Below are positions 1 to 5,486 of a DNA stretch of 5,486 bases, piece by piece; the first letter of the stretch is position 1, and each line of letters begins with the position of its first letter. The notes under the pieces were generated by a model. That model was not told where the DNA came from. It saw only the letters and a program-made list of their open reading frames with translations, and ran no database searches. The translations under genes were made by a program, and so were the position numbers. This DNA is from Clostridiales bacterium (GTDB lineage Bacteria > Bacillota > Clostridia > Oscillospirales > QAMX01), in assembly GCA_012514045.1 (NCBI GenBank), contig JAAZBA010000394.1:1-5486 (forward strand). The letters are read 5' to 3'.

Positions 1-1
1 C

Positions 2-706
2 TACTGCGACTTTTCGAGAGTTCCCGCCTCCAACATACTAACCCTTGCGAAAATCTCTGTGGTTATCGATGAATACATAGAAACATACCATCTTGACGCT
101 CTGGCGCTCCGCTGCTGGAACGAATTTGAAACCTACATGAGAGTATGTCCCTGCGTGCTGCTCTCAGAGCTTAACGACCGTGGTATTGTAGCATCCTGTG
201 AGATCGACGTGTGTTCCGCTGTCACCATGAGAGCCATGAATCTGGCTACGGAAAAAGCTACAACAGTGCTTGACTGGAACAACAACTATGGTGAAGACGA
301 GAACAAGGTTATTCTCTTCCATTGCGGACCAGTGGCTCAGAGCCTTATGGCAGATGTTGGCATTGTAACGGAACACAAGATGTTCGCAAAAACCGATCCC
401 GGCTCCGGTTGGGGCACAAACGAAGGCAGAATAAAACCTATGCCCATCACATTCTCCAACTGCCAGACAAAGGACGGAAAAATTATTGTCTACGCCTCCG
501 AGGGTAAGATTACCGATGATGTAATTGAGGAAGGCTTCTTCGGCTGCGGCGGCGTGGCGGAGATACCTAATCTGCAGGACAAGCTCCTCATGCTTGCCCG
601 CGGCGGCTTCAAGCATCATACCTCCGTAGCTGAAGGTCACGTAAAAAGCATCCTCAAGGAAGCATTCACCGTATACCTGGGCTACGACTGGGTTGAAATA
701 GACTGA
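2..706 (+). CDS. L-fucose/L-arabinose isomerase superfamily protein, C-terminal part (5' end outside window)
   Basis: The reading frame is open from the first complete codon at base 2 to the TGA at 704-706, giving 235 visible residues. The GTG at 59 is internal in-frame sequence, not a convincing start, because coding-like sequence continues upstream of it. The protein resembles the C-terminal half of the FucI/AraA-type isomerases, Mn-dependent cytoplasmic enzymes that interconvert aldoses and ketoses. Counting from the GTG, Glu48 (in SCEID) and Asp72 (in VLDWNN) are 24 residues apart, the same spacing I recall for metal ligands Glu337 and Asp361 of E. coli FucI. The HHTSVAEGH motif near the C terminus (186-194) supplies a His that could be the third ligand. 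A glycine-rich GWGTNEGR stretch (117-124) precedes the small C-terminal domain. The next gene is a sugar kinase 4 bases downstream, so the two are probably co-transcribed and act in sequence. The actual sugar is not determined; fucose, arabinose or another aldose are all possible. Confidence 0.85.
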   Translation, partial: YCDFSRVPASNILTLAKISVVIDEYIETYHLDALALRCWNEFETYMRVCPCVLLSELNDRGIVASCEIDVCSAVTMRAMNLATEKATTVLDWNNNYGEDENKVILFHCGPVAQSLMADVGIVTEHKMFAKTDPGSGWGTNEGRIKPMPITFSNCQTKDGKIIVYASEGKITDDVIEEGFFGCGGVAEIPNLQDKLLMLARGGFKHHTSVAEGHVKSILKEAFTVYLGYDWVEID

Positions 707-710
707 GATT

Positions 711-2204
711 ATGATCAGCTTAGGTGTTGATATAGGCGGCACCGGCTGTAAATGTGTCGCCTTCCGGGATGAAGGAACCCAGCTCACATATTCCTACAGC
801 GAGTATCCCATAGCTTCAGGCGGCGTAAACCTATCCCCCAATATTCTTCAGGAGTCGGTTTTCAGCGTAATTGCCTCATGCGCCGCAAAGCTAGGGGACT
901 TGTCCAGTGACATCGCAGCCCTCACTGTTTCTTCCTTCGGGGAATCCTTTGTGGCTCTAAACCGGGAAGGAAACCCTCTGGGAGATATAATGCTCTACTT
1001 CGGCAACGCCGAAAGCGAAGAGTTTTTCCGCCTTGTGGAGAAAGTTGGTGAGGAACAATTCATGCGCATAGCAAGGATTATGCCCGACGCCTCCTATTCT
1101 CTTGCCAAGATGCTATATATAAGAGACCGGAGCTGTGAGCCTGTGTGGAAATACCTGTTTATCGCCGGCTTTATCACCTTTCGCCTCTGTGGCAGAGCTC
1201 TGTCCGATGTGTCTCTTGCCTGTCGGAGTCTAATCTACGATGTGAATAATCTATGCTGGTCCGAGGAGCTTTGCCGTGAATGCGAAATTGACCTCGACAC
1301 ACTGCCTGAGGTTGTACCCACAGGAGAAATCGCGGGAAATGTGCTTCCCCATATTGCCCATCAGCTCGGGCTCCCTGTGGATACGAAAATCGTCGTAGGC
1401 GCCCATGACCAGATAGTCAACGCTCTCGGCGCGGGGGTATCTGAGGCAGGAGAGGCGGTGGACTCCTCCGGAACCAGTGAATGTATTACTCCCCTGTTTC
1501 CGGATCTTCCCGAAAGCCTTAACTTTCAAAAATGCAATTTTGCCTGTGTTCCCTATCTTGACACGGGAGGATATGTGACCTATGCCTACAACATATCCGC
1601 CGGCTCAGTGGTGCGCTGGTGCCGGGACGCTCTGGCTATCCATCTGAAGACGGAAGCAGCGCAACAGAACATAAGCGTGTATGACATACTCAATGAAAGC
1701 TGTCCTTCGGATCCTACGGAGCTTATTGTTCTGCCCTTCCTCCAGGGCATGGGAGGTACTCCTGATGTGGACGCAGGCGCTACCGGGCTTATTGCCGGTC
1801 TTACAACCCAGACAAGGCTTCCCGACATCTATCGCGCTATCCTTGAGGGTATAACCTTTGAGATGAAGTACAATCAGGAGAAGCTTTTGGACAACGGCGT
1901 AATACTTCGCCGGCTCTACGCCTGCGGCGGAGGCGCCGCATCAAAGGTTTGGCTTCAGATAAAAGCCGACATGCTTGACTGTGAGATTATTCCTGTCAAG
2001 GCAGCAGAAACAGGCGCCATGGGAAGCGCAATCTTAGGGTTCAGCGCTGTTACGGGCAGAAGCGTTTTTGATATCGCGAAGGATTTCATATCCTACGGTA
2101 AGCCTGTAAAACCGAACATTATCCACAGGGAGATTTACGCATCACGCTATGAAACATATAAAGCTATGAGAAAAATCTATACCTCTCACCGCAAATCCCT
2201 TTAA
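711..2204 (+). CDS. FGGY-family carbohydrate kinase (xylulokinase-like)
   Basis: This 497-residue cytoplasmic kinase would transfer phosphate from ATP to a sugar, most likely the ketose made by the upstream isomerase. Its length is typical of FGGY kinases. The N-terminal phosphate-binding strand reads GVDIGGTGCK (residues 5-14, with Asp7 and Thr11). The probable catalytic base is Asp233 in VVGAHDQIVNALGAG, the position I recall for the catalytic Asp of E. coli XylB. An SSGTSE phosphate-binding turn lies at 252-257. The C-terminal ATPase domain carries YACGGGAASKVWLQIKADML (403-422) and ETGAMGSAILG (433-443), the usual FGGY C-terminal signature region. ATG 711 is chosen because it puts the first beta strand at the N terminus. 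It lies 4 bases after the isomerase stop and has no good ribosome binding site of its own, only a GAG overlapping that stop, so translation is probably coupled. Xylulose, ribulose, fuculose or rhamnulose are all possible substrates; the family call is firm and the substrate is not. Confidence 0.9.
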   Translation: MISLGVDIGGTGCKCVAFRDEGTQLTYSYSEYPIASGGVNLSPNILQESVFSVIASCAAKLGDLSSDIAALTVSSFGESFVALNREGNPLGDIMLYFGNAESEEFFRLVEKVGEEQFMRIARIMPDASYSLAKMLYIRDRSCEPVWKYLFIAGFITFRLCGRALSDVSLACRSLIYDVNNLCWSEELCRECEIDLDTLPEVVPTGEIAGNVLPHIAHQLGLPVDTKIVVGAHDQIVNALGAGVSEAGEAVDSSGTSECITPLFPDLPESLNFQKCNFACVPYLDTGGYVTYAYNISAGSVVRWCRDALAIHLKTEAAQQNISVYDILNESCPSDPTELIVLPFLQGMGGTPDVDAGATGLIAGLTTQTRLPDIYRAILEGITFEMKYNQEKLLDNGVILRRLYACGGGAASKVWLQIKADMLDCEIIPVKAAETGAMGSAILGFSAVTGRSVFDIAKDFISYGKPVKPNIIHREIYASRYETYKAMRKIYTSHRKSL

Positions 2205-2210
2205 CAGAAC

Positions 2211-2249
2211 AACAGGGCTTTGATTTAGACTAAGAATCAAAGCCCTGTT
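2211..2249 (+). terminator. Rho-independent terminator of the isomerase-kinase operon, possibly bidirectional
   Basis: The arm 2211-2225 (AACAGGGCTTTGATT) is perfectly complementary to 2235-2249, giving a 15-bp stem around a 9-base loop, or 7 bases if a T-G wobble closes it. It begins 6 bases after the kinase stop. On the + strand it is followed by a T-rich stretch (TTCTTATTACTCTTTTT), which supports termination of the kinase transcript even though the T run is interrupted. The hairpin fills the 49-base gap between two convergent genes, so it may also stop the histidine kinase transcript. On the - strand the bases after the stem (GTTCTGTTAAAGG) are a poorer U-tract, so termination in that direction is less certain. 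Confidence 0.85.
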
Positions 2250-2253
2250 CTTA

Positions 2254-3729
2254 TTACTCTTTTTCTATGGGAAGCTCAAACCAGAAGGTGCTGCCCGCGT
2301 TTTGATCGGTTTCCACTCCATAACGGGCGTTATGAAGAATGAGGATATTCTTCGCTATGGAGAGTCCCAATCCGGTGCCGTTGATCTTTGCTCTCTTTGT
2401 TGTATCCACCTTGTAGAACCTGTCCCAGATATACCTTATTTTATCGGGAGGGATGCCAGGTCCATGGTCCGTCACTTCGACTCTGACGCAGTCATCGATT
2501 CTGCGCTGGAATATTTCGACCCGCCTGTCGTCCGGCGAGTAGTTGACTGCGTTGCCTATAAGATTGTACACCACCTGAGAGAGCTTAAGCTTGTCGGCGT
2601 ACACATGTATATCTTCAGCGCAGGAAAATGTTATGCTGTAACCGTCCTGCTCGGTAAGCTTTGAATATCTCGTGGTTATGTCGCTGAGAAGTTCCGTCAG
2701 GCTCATGTGCTCCGGAGACAGGATCTGGGTGCCCGCCTGATAGCTTGACAGATCCAGGATATCCCCTACGAGAGCAGTAAGCCTGTTCGCCTCGTCGATT
2801 ATTATCTGCAGGTTTTCAGGGGTGCTCTCTCCGGGCAGATCACGCATCATCTCTGCATATCCGGCAATCATGGTGATAGGAGTGCGCAGTTCATGGGAAA
2901 TATTCGAGATAATCTCCCTTCTTAGTCCCTCTGTTTTTGAAAGCTCTTTAGCGGCGAAATTCAAAGTTTCCGCAAGCTCCGCCACCTCACGATACTTACC
3001 CTGCTCGAAACTGATGTCAAAATTGCCTTCCGCAAGCTGCTTCGCCGATTCGTTTGTTTTGACTATTGGCTTCGATATACGGCGGGAGATTATAATCGCA
3101 AGGATAAGCGACAGTATAATTGTGATTGCAGTAATGCATATAAGCTGAACCTTCAATGTATCCACCGTAGAGCTCACGGGGGTAACACGGGATGAAAGCA
3201 GAATCATCCTGTCGGAGCCGCCAGGCATAGTTACCACCTTAGCGTAAAGCAGATTCTCTGTTTTAACAGAGGTCGAAGTGATGGTGGAATGGAGGCGTGT
3301 TCTGGATGGATTAAGCTTCAGCTGGATGCTCTCGTTGATAACCGTGTCGGCAAGAACCCCACCGGTCTGTTTAGCACGACGATATATAGCGTTAATACTT
3401 CCTGCTGAAAGGGAATGTACATATGATTCCGCATTGTAAGCTGTTGATATAACCTCGTTTTCAGTCTGAGAGAATATTCTTACGTCAATGCTTCGATTGA
3501 GAGCATAGTGGTCGAGAAGCTTCACAAGATTGTCGCTATTCAGGTTTTTCTCTATCGTTTCACACGCCGCGCGGATGTCGTAATTTTTCATCACCCGGTA
3601 GAAGGGCTCGAGGAGCATAACCTGAAACACCCATAGAATAACCAGCATGATTATCGTCAAAGCAATAAGCGCAGAGAAAATATATCTTCCAAGGGAACGC
3701 TTACGGCGTATTTTTTTACTTCTCTTCAA
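2254..3729 (-). CDS. Membrane sensor histidine kinase (HAMP, HisKA, HATPase_c)
   Basis: This 491-residue sensor would autophosphorylate on His and pass the phosphate to the response regulator encoded just upstream. A very basic N-terminal tail (KRSKKIRRKR) precedes membrane segment 1 (about 17-40). An external domain of roughly 150 residues follows (41-193), then membrane segment 2 (about 194-215) and a HAMP linker (216-268, with Pro221 and the EGNF turn at 234-237). The H-box SHELRTP places the phosphoacceptor at His279. The ATP-binding domain has an N-box (NLIGNAVNYS, 389-398), G1 (DHGPGI, 421-426), F-box (WDRFYK, 435-440) and G2 (GTGLGL, 451-456), so all core motifs are intact. There is no PAS domain, and I do not recognise a family for the external domain, so the stimulus is unknown. 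The start is TTG at 3729: an in-frame stop lies shortly upstream with no ATG between, and later ATGs would cut into membrane segment 1. The gene overlaps the regulator by 14 bases, pointing to coupled translation. Confidence 0.93.
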   Translation of the reverse strand: MKRSKKIRRKRSLGRYIFSALIALTIIMLVILWVFQVMLLEPFYRVMKNYDIRAACETIEKNLNSDNLVKLLDHYALNRSIDVRIFSQTENEVISTAYNAESYVHSLSAGSINAIYRRAKQTGGVLADTVINESIQLKLNPSRTRLHSTITSTSVKTENLLYAKVVTMPGGSDRMILLSSRVTPVSSTVDTLKVQLICITAITIILSLILAIIISRRISKPIVKTNESAKQLAEGNFDISFEQGKYREVAELAETLNFAAKELSKTEGLRREIISNISHELRTPITMIAGYAEMMRDLPGESTPENLQIIIDEANRLTALVGDILDLSSYQAGTQILSPEHMSLTELLSDITTRYSKLTEQDGYSITFSCAEDIHVYADKLKLSQVVYNLIGNAVNYSPDDRRVEIFQRRIDDCVRVEVTDHGPGIPPDKIRYIWDRFYKVDTTKRAKINGTGLGLSIAKNILILHNARYGVETDQNAGSTFWFELPIEKE

Positions 3730-4411
3730 AGCGATACCCCACGCCCCGCAGCGTTACTATATGAGAGGCGTAATCCCCGAGATTTTTCCTCAGGAGCTTT
3801 ATGTGGGTGTCCAGCGTACGGTCGTCTCCGTAAAAGTCATAGCCCCACACCTCACATATTATCTTCTCACGTGTCAGCGCCACATCTTTGTTTCTTGCAA
3901 GGAATGACAGCAGATCAAATTCCTTCGGGGATAGGTCAATTCTCTTATCATCGATATGCACTATTCTCGCCGTAAGGTCAATTACCAGCCCTCCGAACTT
4001 AAGCTCCTCACGCTTTTCTCCTCCACCGCTTCCGGCTTCTGAGCGTCTTATTATGGCGTTTACCCTCAGCATCAGCTCTTTCGGAGAGAAAGGCTTTACC
4101 ATATAATCGTCAATGCCGATTTCAAAGCCATGTATCTTGTCGTATTCCTCGCCCCTGGCAGACAGCATGATTATCGGAGTGTTGTTCATCTTACGTATTT
4201 CCCGGCTGGCTGAGAAGCCGTCAAGCTCCGGCATCATCACGTCCATTATTATGATATCGAAGTCTTTTTTTCTGCATATATCCACAGCGGTCATGCCGTC
4301 TCCCGCCTCAGTGACACGATGACCTTCAAACTGGGCATATTTTTTTATTAGATCACGGATTAGTTTCTCGTCGTCCACAACGAGAATTTCATAACTTCTG
4401 TCCATGTTCAA
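3716..4411 (-). CDS. OmpR/PhoB-family response regulator
   Basis: This 231-residue transcription factor is the partner of the downstream histidine kinase. The receiver domain (about 7-122) has the acidic pair Asp13-Asp14, the phosphoacceptor Asp57 in IIIMDVMMPELDG, Ser84 at the switch Thr/Ser position (IMLSARGE) and Lys106 in MVKPF, so it should be phosphorylated normally. A short Gly/Glu/Lys linker (125-137) leads to the C-terminal winged-helix domain (about 138-229). That domain shows LSPKEFDLLSFLARN (160-174), the recognition-helix region RTLDTHIKLLRKNLG (198-212) and the ending IVTLRGVGYRF (218-228), all typical of the family. Two starts are possible: TTG at 4411 and ATG at 4405. An AAAGGA site ends 8 bases before the TTG but 14 before the ATG, which favours TTG; the difference is only two residues. 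The gene lies 73 bases downstream of the phosphoesterase stop and has its own promoter-like region. Its targets are unknown apart from likely autoregulation. Confidence 0.95.
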   Translation of the reverse strand: MNMDRSYEILVVDDEKLIRDLIKKYAQFEGHRVTEAGDGMTAVDICRKKDFDIIIMDVMMPELDGFSASREIRKMNNTPIIMLSARGEEYDKIHGFEIGIDDYMVKPFSPKELMLRVNAIIRRSEAGSGGGEKREELKFGGLVIDLTARIVHIDDKRIDLSPKEFDLLSFLARNKDVALTREKIICEVWGYDFYGDDRTLDTHIKLLRKNLGDYASHIVTLRGVGYRFEEK

Positions 4412-4419
4412 TAATCCCG

Positions 4420-4425
4420 TCCTTT
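4420..4425 (-). promoter_or_regulatory. Ribosome binding site of the response regulator, favouring the TTG start
   Basis: On the - strand this reads AAAGGA, close to the Gram-positive consensus AAAGGAGG. The spacing is 8 bases to TTG (4411) and 14 to ATG (4405). The first is near ideal and the second too long, so this site decides the start in favour of TTG. A weaker GGG lies about 10 bases before the ATG, so use of the ATG is not excluded. Confidence 0.65.
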
Positions 4426-4428
4426 CGG

Positions 4429-4439
4429 ATTATATTATA
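4429..4439 (-). promoter_or_regulatory. -10 region of the regulator-kinase operon (two overlapping TATAAT boxes)
   Basis: The - strand carries two perfect TATAAT hexamers that share one base, at 4439-4434 and 4434-4429. The upstream one fits better. A transcript starting about 7 bases after it would begin near 4427 and keep the AAAGGA site at 4425-4420, whereas the downstream box would start transcription within that site. With a 17-base spacer the -35 position (4462-4457) reads ATCTGT, which does not resemble TTGACA. A strong -10 with a poor -35 suggests a promoter that needs an activator. Confidence 0.6.
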
Positions 4440-4448
4440 TACAGCTAA

Positions 4449-4476
4449 AGTGAATTACAGATGAATTTATGGTGAA
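4449..4476 (-). promoter_or_regulatory. Three TTCAYY direct repeats with 11-bp period: candidate operator for the OmpR/PhoB-type regulator
   Basis: On the - strand TTCACC (4476-4471), TTCATC (4465-4460) and TTCACT (4454-4449) are separated by exactly 5 bases each, giving an 11-bp period so that all lie on one face of the helix. Tandem hexamers with 5-base spacers are the known layout of PhoB/PhoP-type operators; B. subtilis PhoP, for instance, uses TT(A/C)ACA-like repeats upstream of the -10. If transcription starts near 4427, the repeats are centred near -25, -36 and -47, overlapping the degenerate -35. The hexamers one period further on either side (TAAGAC upstream, TGTATA downstream) match poorly, so I count only three. 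That the neighbouring response regulator binds here is inference. Confidence 0.55.
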
Positions 4477-4484
4477 AAATTGTC

Positions 4485-5486
4485 TTATTCCTTGATTCTT
4501 CCGATATAATGGCCTGAAATACCGTCCTTTTTTGCGATTATTCCTCGTGTTGTGCGGTATGTCACCTTTAATGTATCCCCGGGGTAAACATCAAGAAGAT
4601 AATCGGAATAATTATCACACTTGTCCTGCCCGTCGCTTTCAAAAAGGTATTTATTATAAACCTCCATCTCTCTTCCGGTCTCCAGATGCCTGATAAGGGA
4701 ATATTCCTCTCCGGGATTCAATATTTTCACATCATTGTGGCCAAATCGAATGTGTAAGGTATCATGGTTCTCCTTCTGCCGGTCAAGAGCTATCACTGTC
4801 TCCATATTGTCGAAGGCGACATATGTAAAATCGCTGCTATAGCAGCTGGGGAAAACCAGCATGTTGAGCTGACCATCCCGATTCAGCTCACAGCCCCCGT
4901 CGATTGAGATGATACGTTTTTCCCTGTCATAGACGGGGTTGGCGGAGCCAATCTTATCATTATACAGCGGGGTAGGCCAATGCCCCACAATACAAGGTTT
5001 CGTGAGTGTTATTCCCTGCCCCATGTACCTGTCGTTCTTCATGCAGCAGAATGCGTCAAGCTCCCGATAATCCTCATGGGCTATGCCGCCATGAGCCAAA
5101 ACAAAGCTTTGAGTCTCGATTATTGTAGGCAGTGATCTGAGGAAATCAACCTCCCGTTTGTATGTCTCCGCAAAATGGCGACGAAGAGCTCCTATATTTG
5201 TGCTGTCAGAGACCTTAATACCCAGTTCCTGGCACATCTCATGCACAATTCTTCTGGTACTCTTTTCTCTGATCAGTCTTCCCACTATTTCGTCAGGTAC
5301 CGCGCCGGGATCTGAAATGAGAAGGTATATAAAATGGTCTACATTTCCCATAACAGTATAAACTGTGTTTTTTTCACTCAGTTCCATTATATATCTTATG
5401 ACCTCAAGGCTGTTGCACCCTCTTTCAGTCAAATCACCGTTTATAATCAGTATATCGTTGGCATTATAGCCGGCCGCGCAGAGAGC
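4485..5486 (-). CDS. Metallophosphoesterase, calcineurin-like/PPP type, with C-terminal extension (5' end outside window)
   Basis: The frame is open to the right edge of the window, giving 333 visible residues. The TTG at 5432 is not the start, because the residues before it (DILIINGD) are the conserved beta strand and metal-site motif of the fold. Visible motifs, numbered from the window edge, are GDLTERG (17-23; PPP enzymes have GDxVDRG), MGNVDH (46-51; GNHE in PPP enzymes), VLAHGG (129-134) and VGHWPTP (167-173), each expected to supply metal or phosphate ligands. The first motif, normally DxH, lies beyond the window. The enzyme should be a soluble two-metal hydrolase of a phosphoester; ApaH-like, protein-phosphatase and phosphodiesterase activities are all possible. 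After IDGGCELN (195-202), which looks like the end of the catalytic core, about 115 further residues follow, ending in a likely beta-rich segment (DTLKVTYRTTRG) of unknown role. The gene precedes the two-component genes on the same strand, with no clear terminator between them, so some read-through is possible. Confidence 0.85.
   Translation of the reverse strand, partial: ALCAAGYNANDILIINGDLTERGCNSLEVIRYIMELSEKNTVYTVMGNVDHFIYLLISDPGAVPDEIVGRLIREKSTRRIVHEMCQELGIKVSDSTNIGALRRHFAETYKREVDFLRSLPTIIETQSFVLAHGGIAHEDYRELDAFCCMKNDRYMGQGITLTKPCIVGHWPTPLYNDKIGSANPVYDREKRIISIDGGCELNRDGQLNMLVFPSCYSSDFTYVAFDNMETVIALDRQKENHDTLHIRFGHNDVKILNPGEEYSLIRHLETGREMEVYNKYLFESDGQDKCDNYSDYLLDVYPGDTLKVTYRTTRGIIAKKDGISGHYIGRIKE

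Noticed and set aside
59..61. GTG at 59 as the true start of the isomerase
   Set aside because: The same frame is open without a stop to the window edge, and the visible protein is only the C-terminal part of a family whose members are much longer.
164..787. 207-codon open frame on the - strand opposite the isomerase and the start of the kinase
   Set aside because: It lies wholly against two well supported genes, its translation resembles no family I know, and it crosses the boundary between those genes. It is best read as a shadow frame.
1251..1828. Two - strand open frames (1251-1529 and 1586-1828) inside the sugar kinase
   Set aside because: They are short, have no family resemblance, and are fully covered by kinase coding sequence with intact motifs.
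2302..3148. + strand open frames opposite the histidine kinase (2302-2664 and 2822-3148)
   Set aside because: They are antisense to conserved HisKA and HATPase regions, and their translations show no recognisable domain or start context.
3647..4322. + strand open frames opposite the response regulator (3647-3907, 3888-4106 and 4113-4322)
   Set aside because: These are shadows of a clear OmpR-family gene, with no independent evidence for coding.
4412..4484. Terminator or riboswitch between the phosphoesterase and the response regulator
   Set aside because: I found no stable inverted repeat followed by a T run in this AT-rich gap. Its structure is better explained by a promoter and direct repeats.
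5430..5432. TTG at 5432 as the start of the metallophosphoesterase
   Set aside because: It falls inside the conserved GDLTERG motif, whose preceding strand DILIINGD is encoded just upstream in the same frame.
1..5486. A previously undescribed defence, mobile or CRISPR-like system
   Set aside because: All substantial open sequence is accounted for by a sugar isomerase and kinase, a standard two-component pair and a phosphoesterase. No repeat-spacer array, transposase, integrase or toxin-like gene is visible.

Overview
The window fits a low-to-mid G+C Gram-positive bacterium, most likely a clostridium-type Firmicute. The support is protein style, not a marker gene: an OmpR-type regulator and HAMP sensor kinase that read like Firmicute proteins, a fucose/arabinose-isomerase-like enzyme beside an FGGY sugar kinase, TTG start codons, and an AAAGGA ribosome binding site. 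Base composition looks roughly balanced by eye. No rRNA, tRNA, mobile element, CRISPR array or phage gene was seen.

The left half (2-2204, + strand) holds the 3' end of an isomerase of the L-fucose/L-arabinose isomerase superfamily, then, after 4 bases, a complete FGGY-family carbohydrate kinase. Together they suggest a catabolic route: aldose to ketose, then ketose phosphate. The sugar cannot be named from sequence alone. A 15-bp perfect hairpin at 2211-2249 fills the gap to the next gene and ends the operon.

The right half is entirely on the - strand. From right to left in the window, which is the direction of transcription, it holds: a metallophosphoesterase of the calcineurin-like/PPP type, cut by the window's right edge (4485-5486); a 73-base gap carrying a promoter with three TTCAYY direct repeats spaced 11 bp apart; an OmpR/PhoB-family response regulator (3716-4411); and its partner membrane histidine kinase (2254-3729). 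The last two overlap by 14 bases.

The regulator and kinase form one two-component system. The kinase has two membrane segments flanking an external domain of about 150 residues, then HAMP, HisKA and HATPase_c domains. The tandem repeats over the regulator promoter's -35 region have the geometry expected for a PhoB/OmpR-type dimer array, so the system probably regulates itself. Nothing in the sequence proves a link between it and either the sugar genes, which are convergent, or the phosphoesterase, which lies upstream on the same strand. The window looks like ordinary chromosomal gene content, with the repeat-bearing promoter as its most interesting detail. No wholly new system was recognised.
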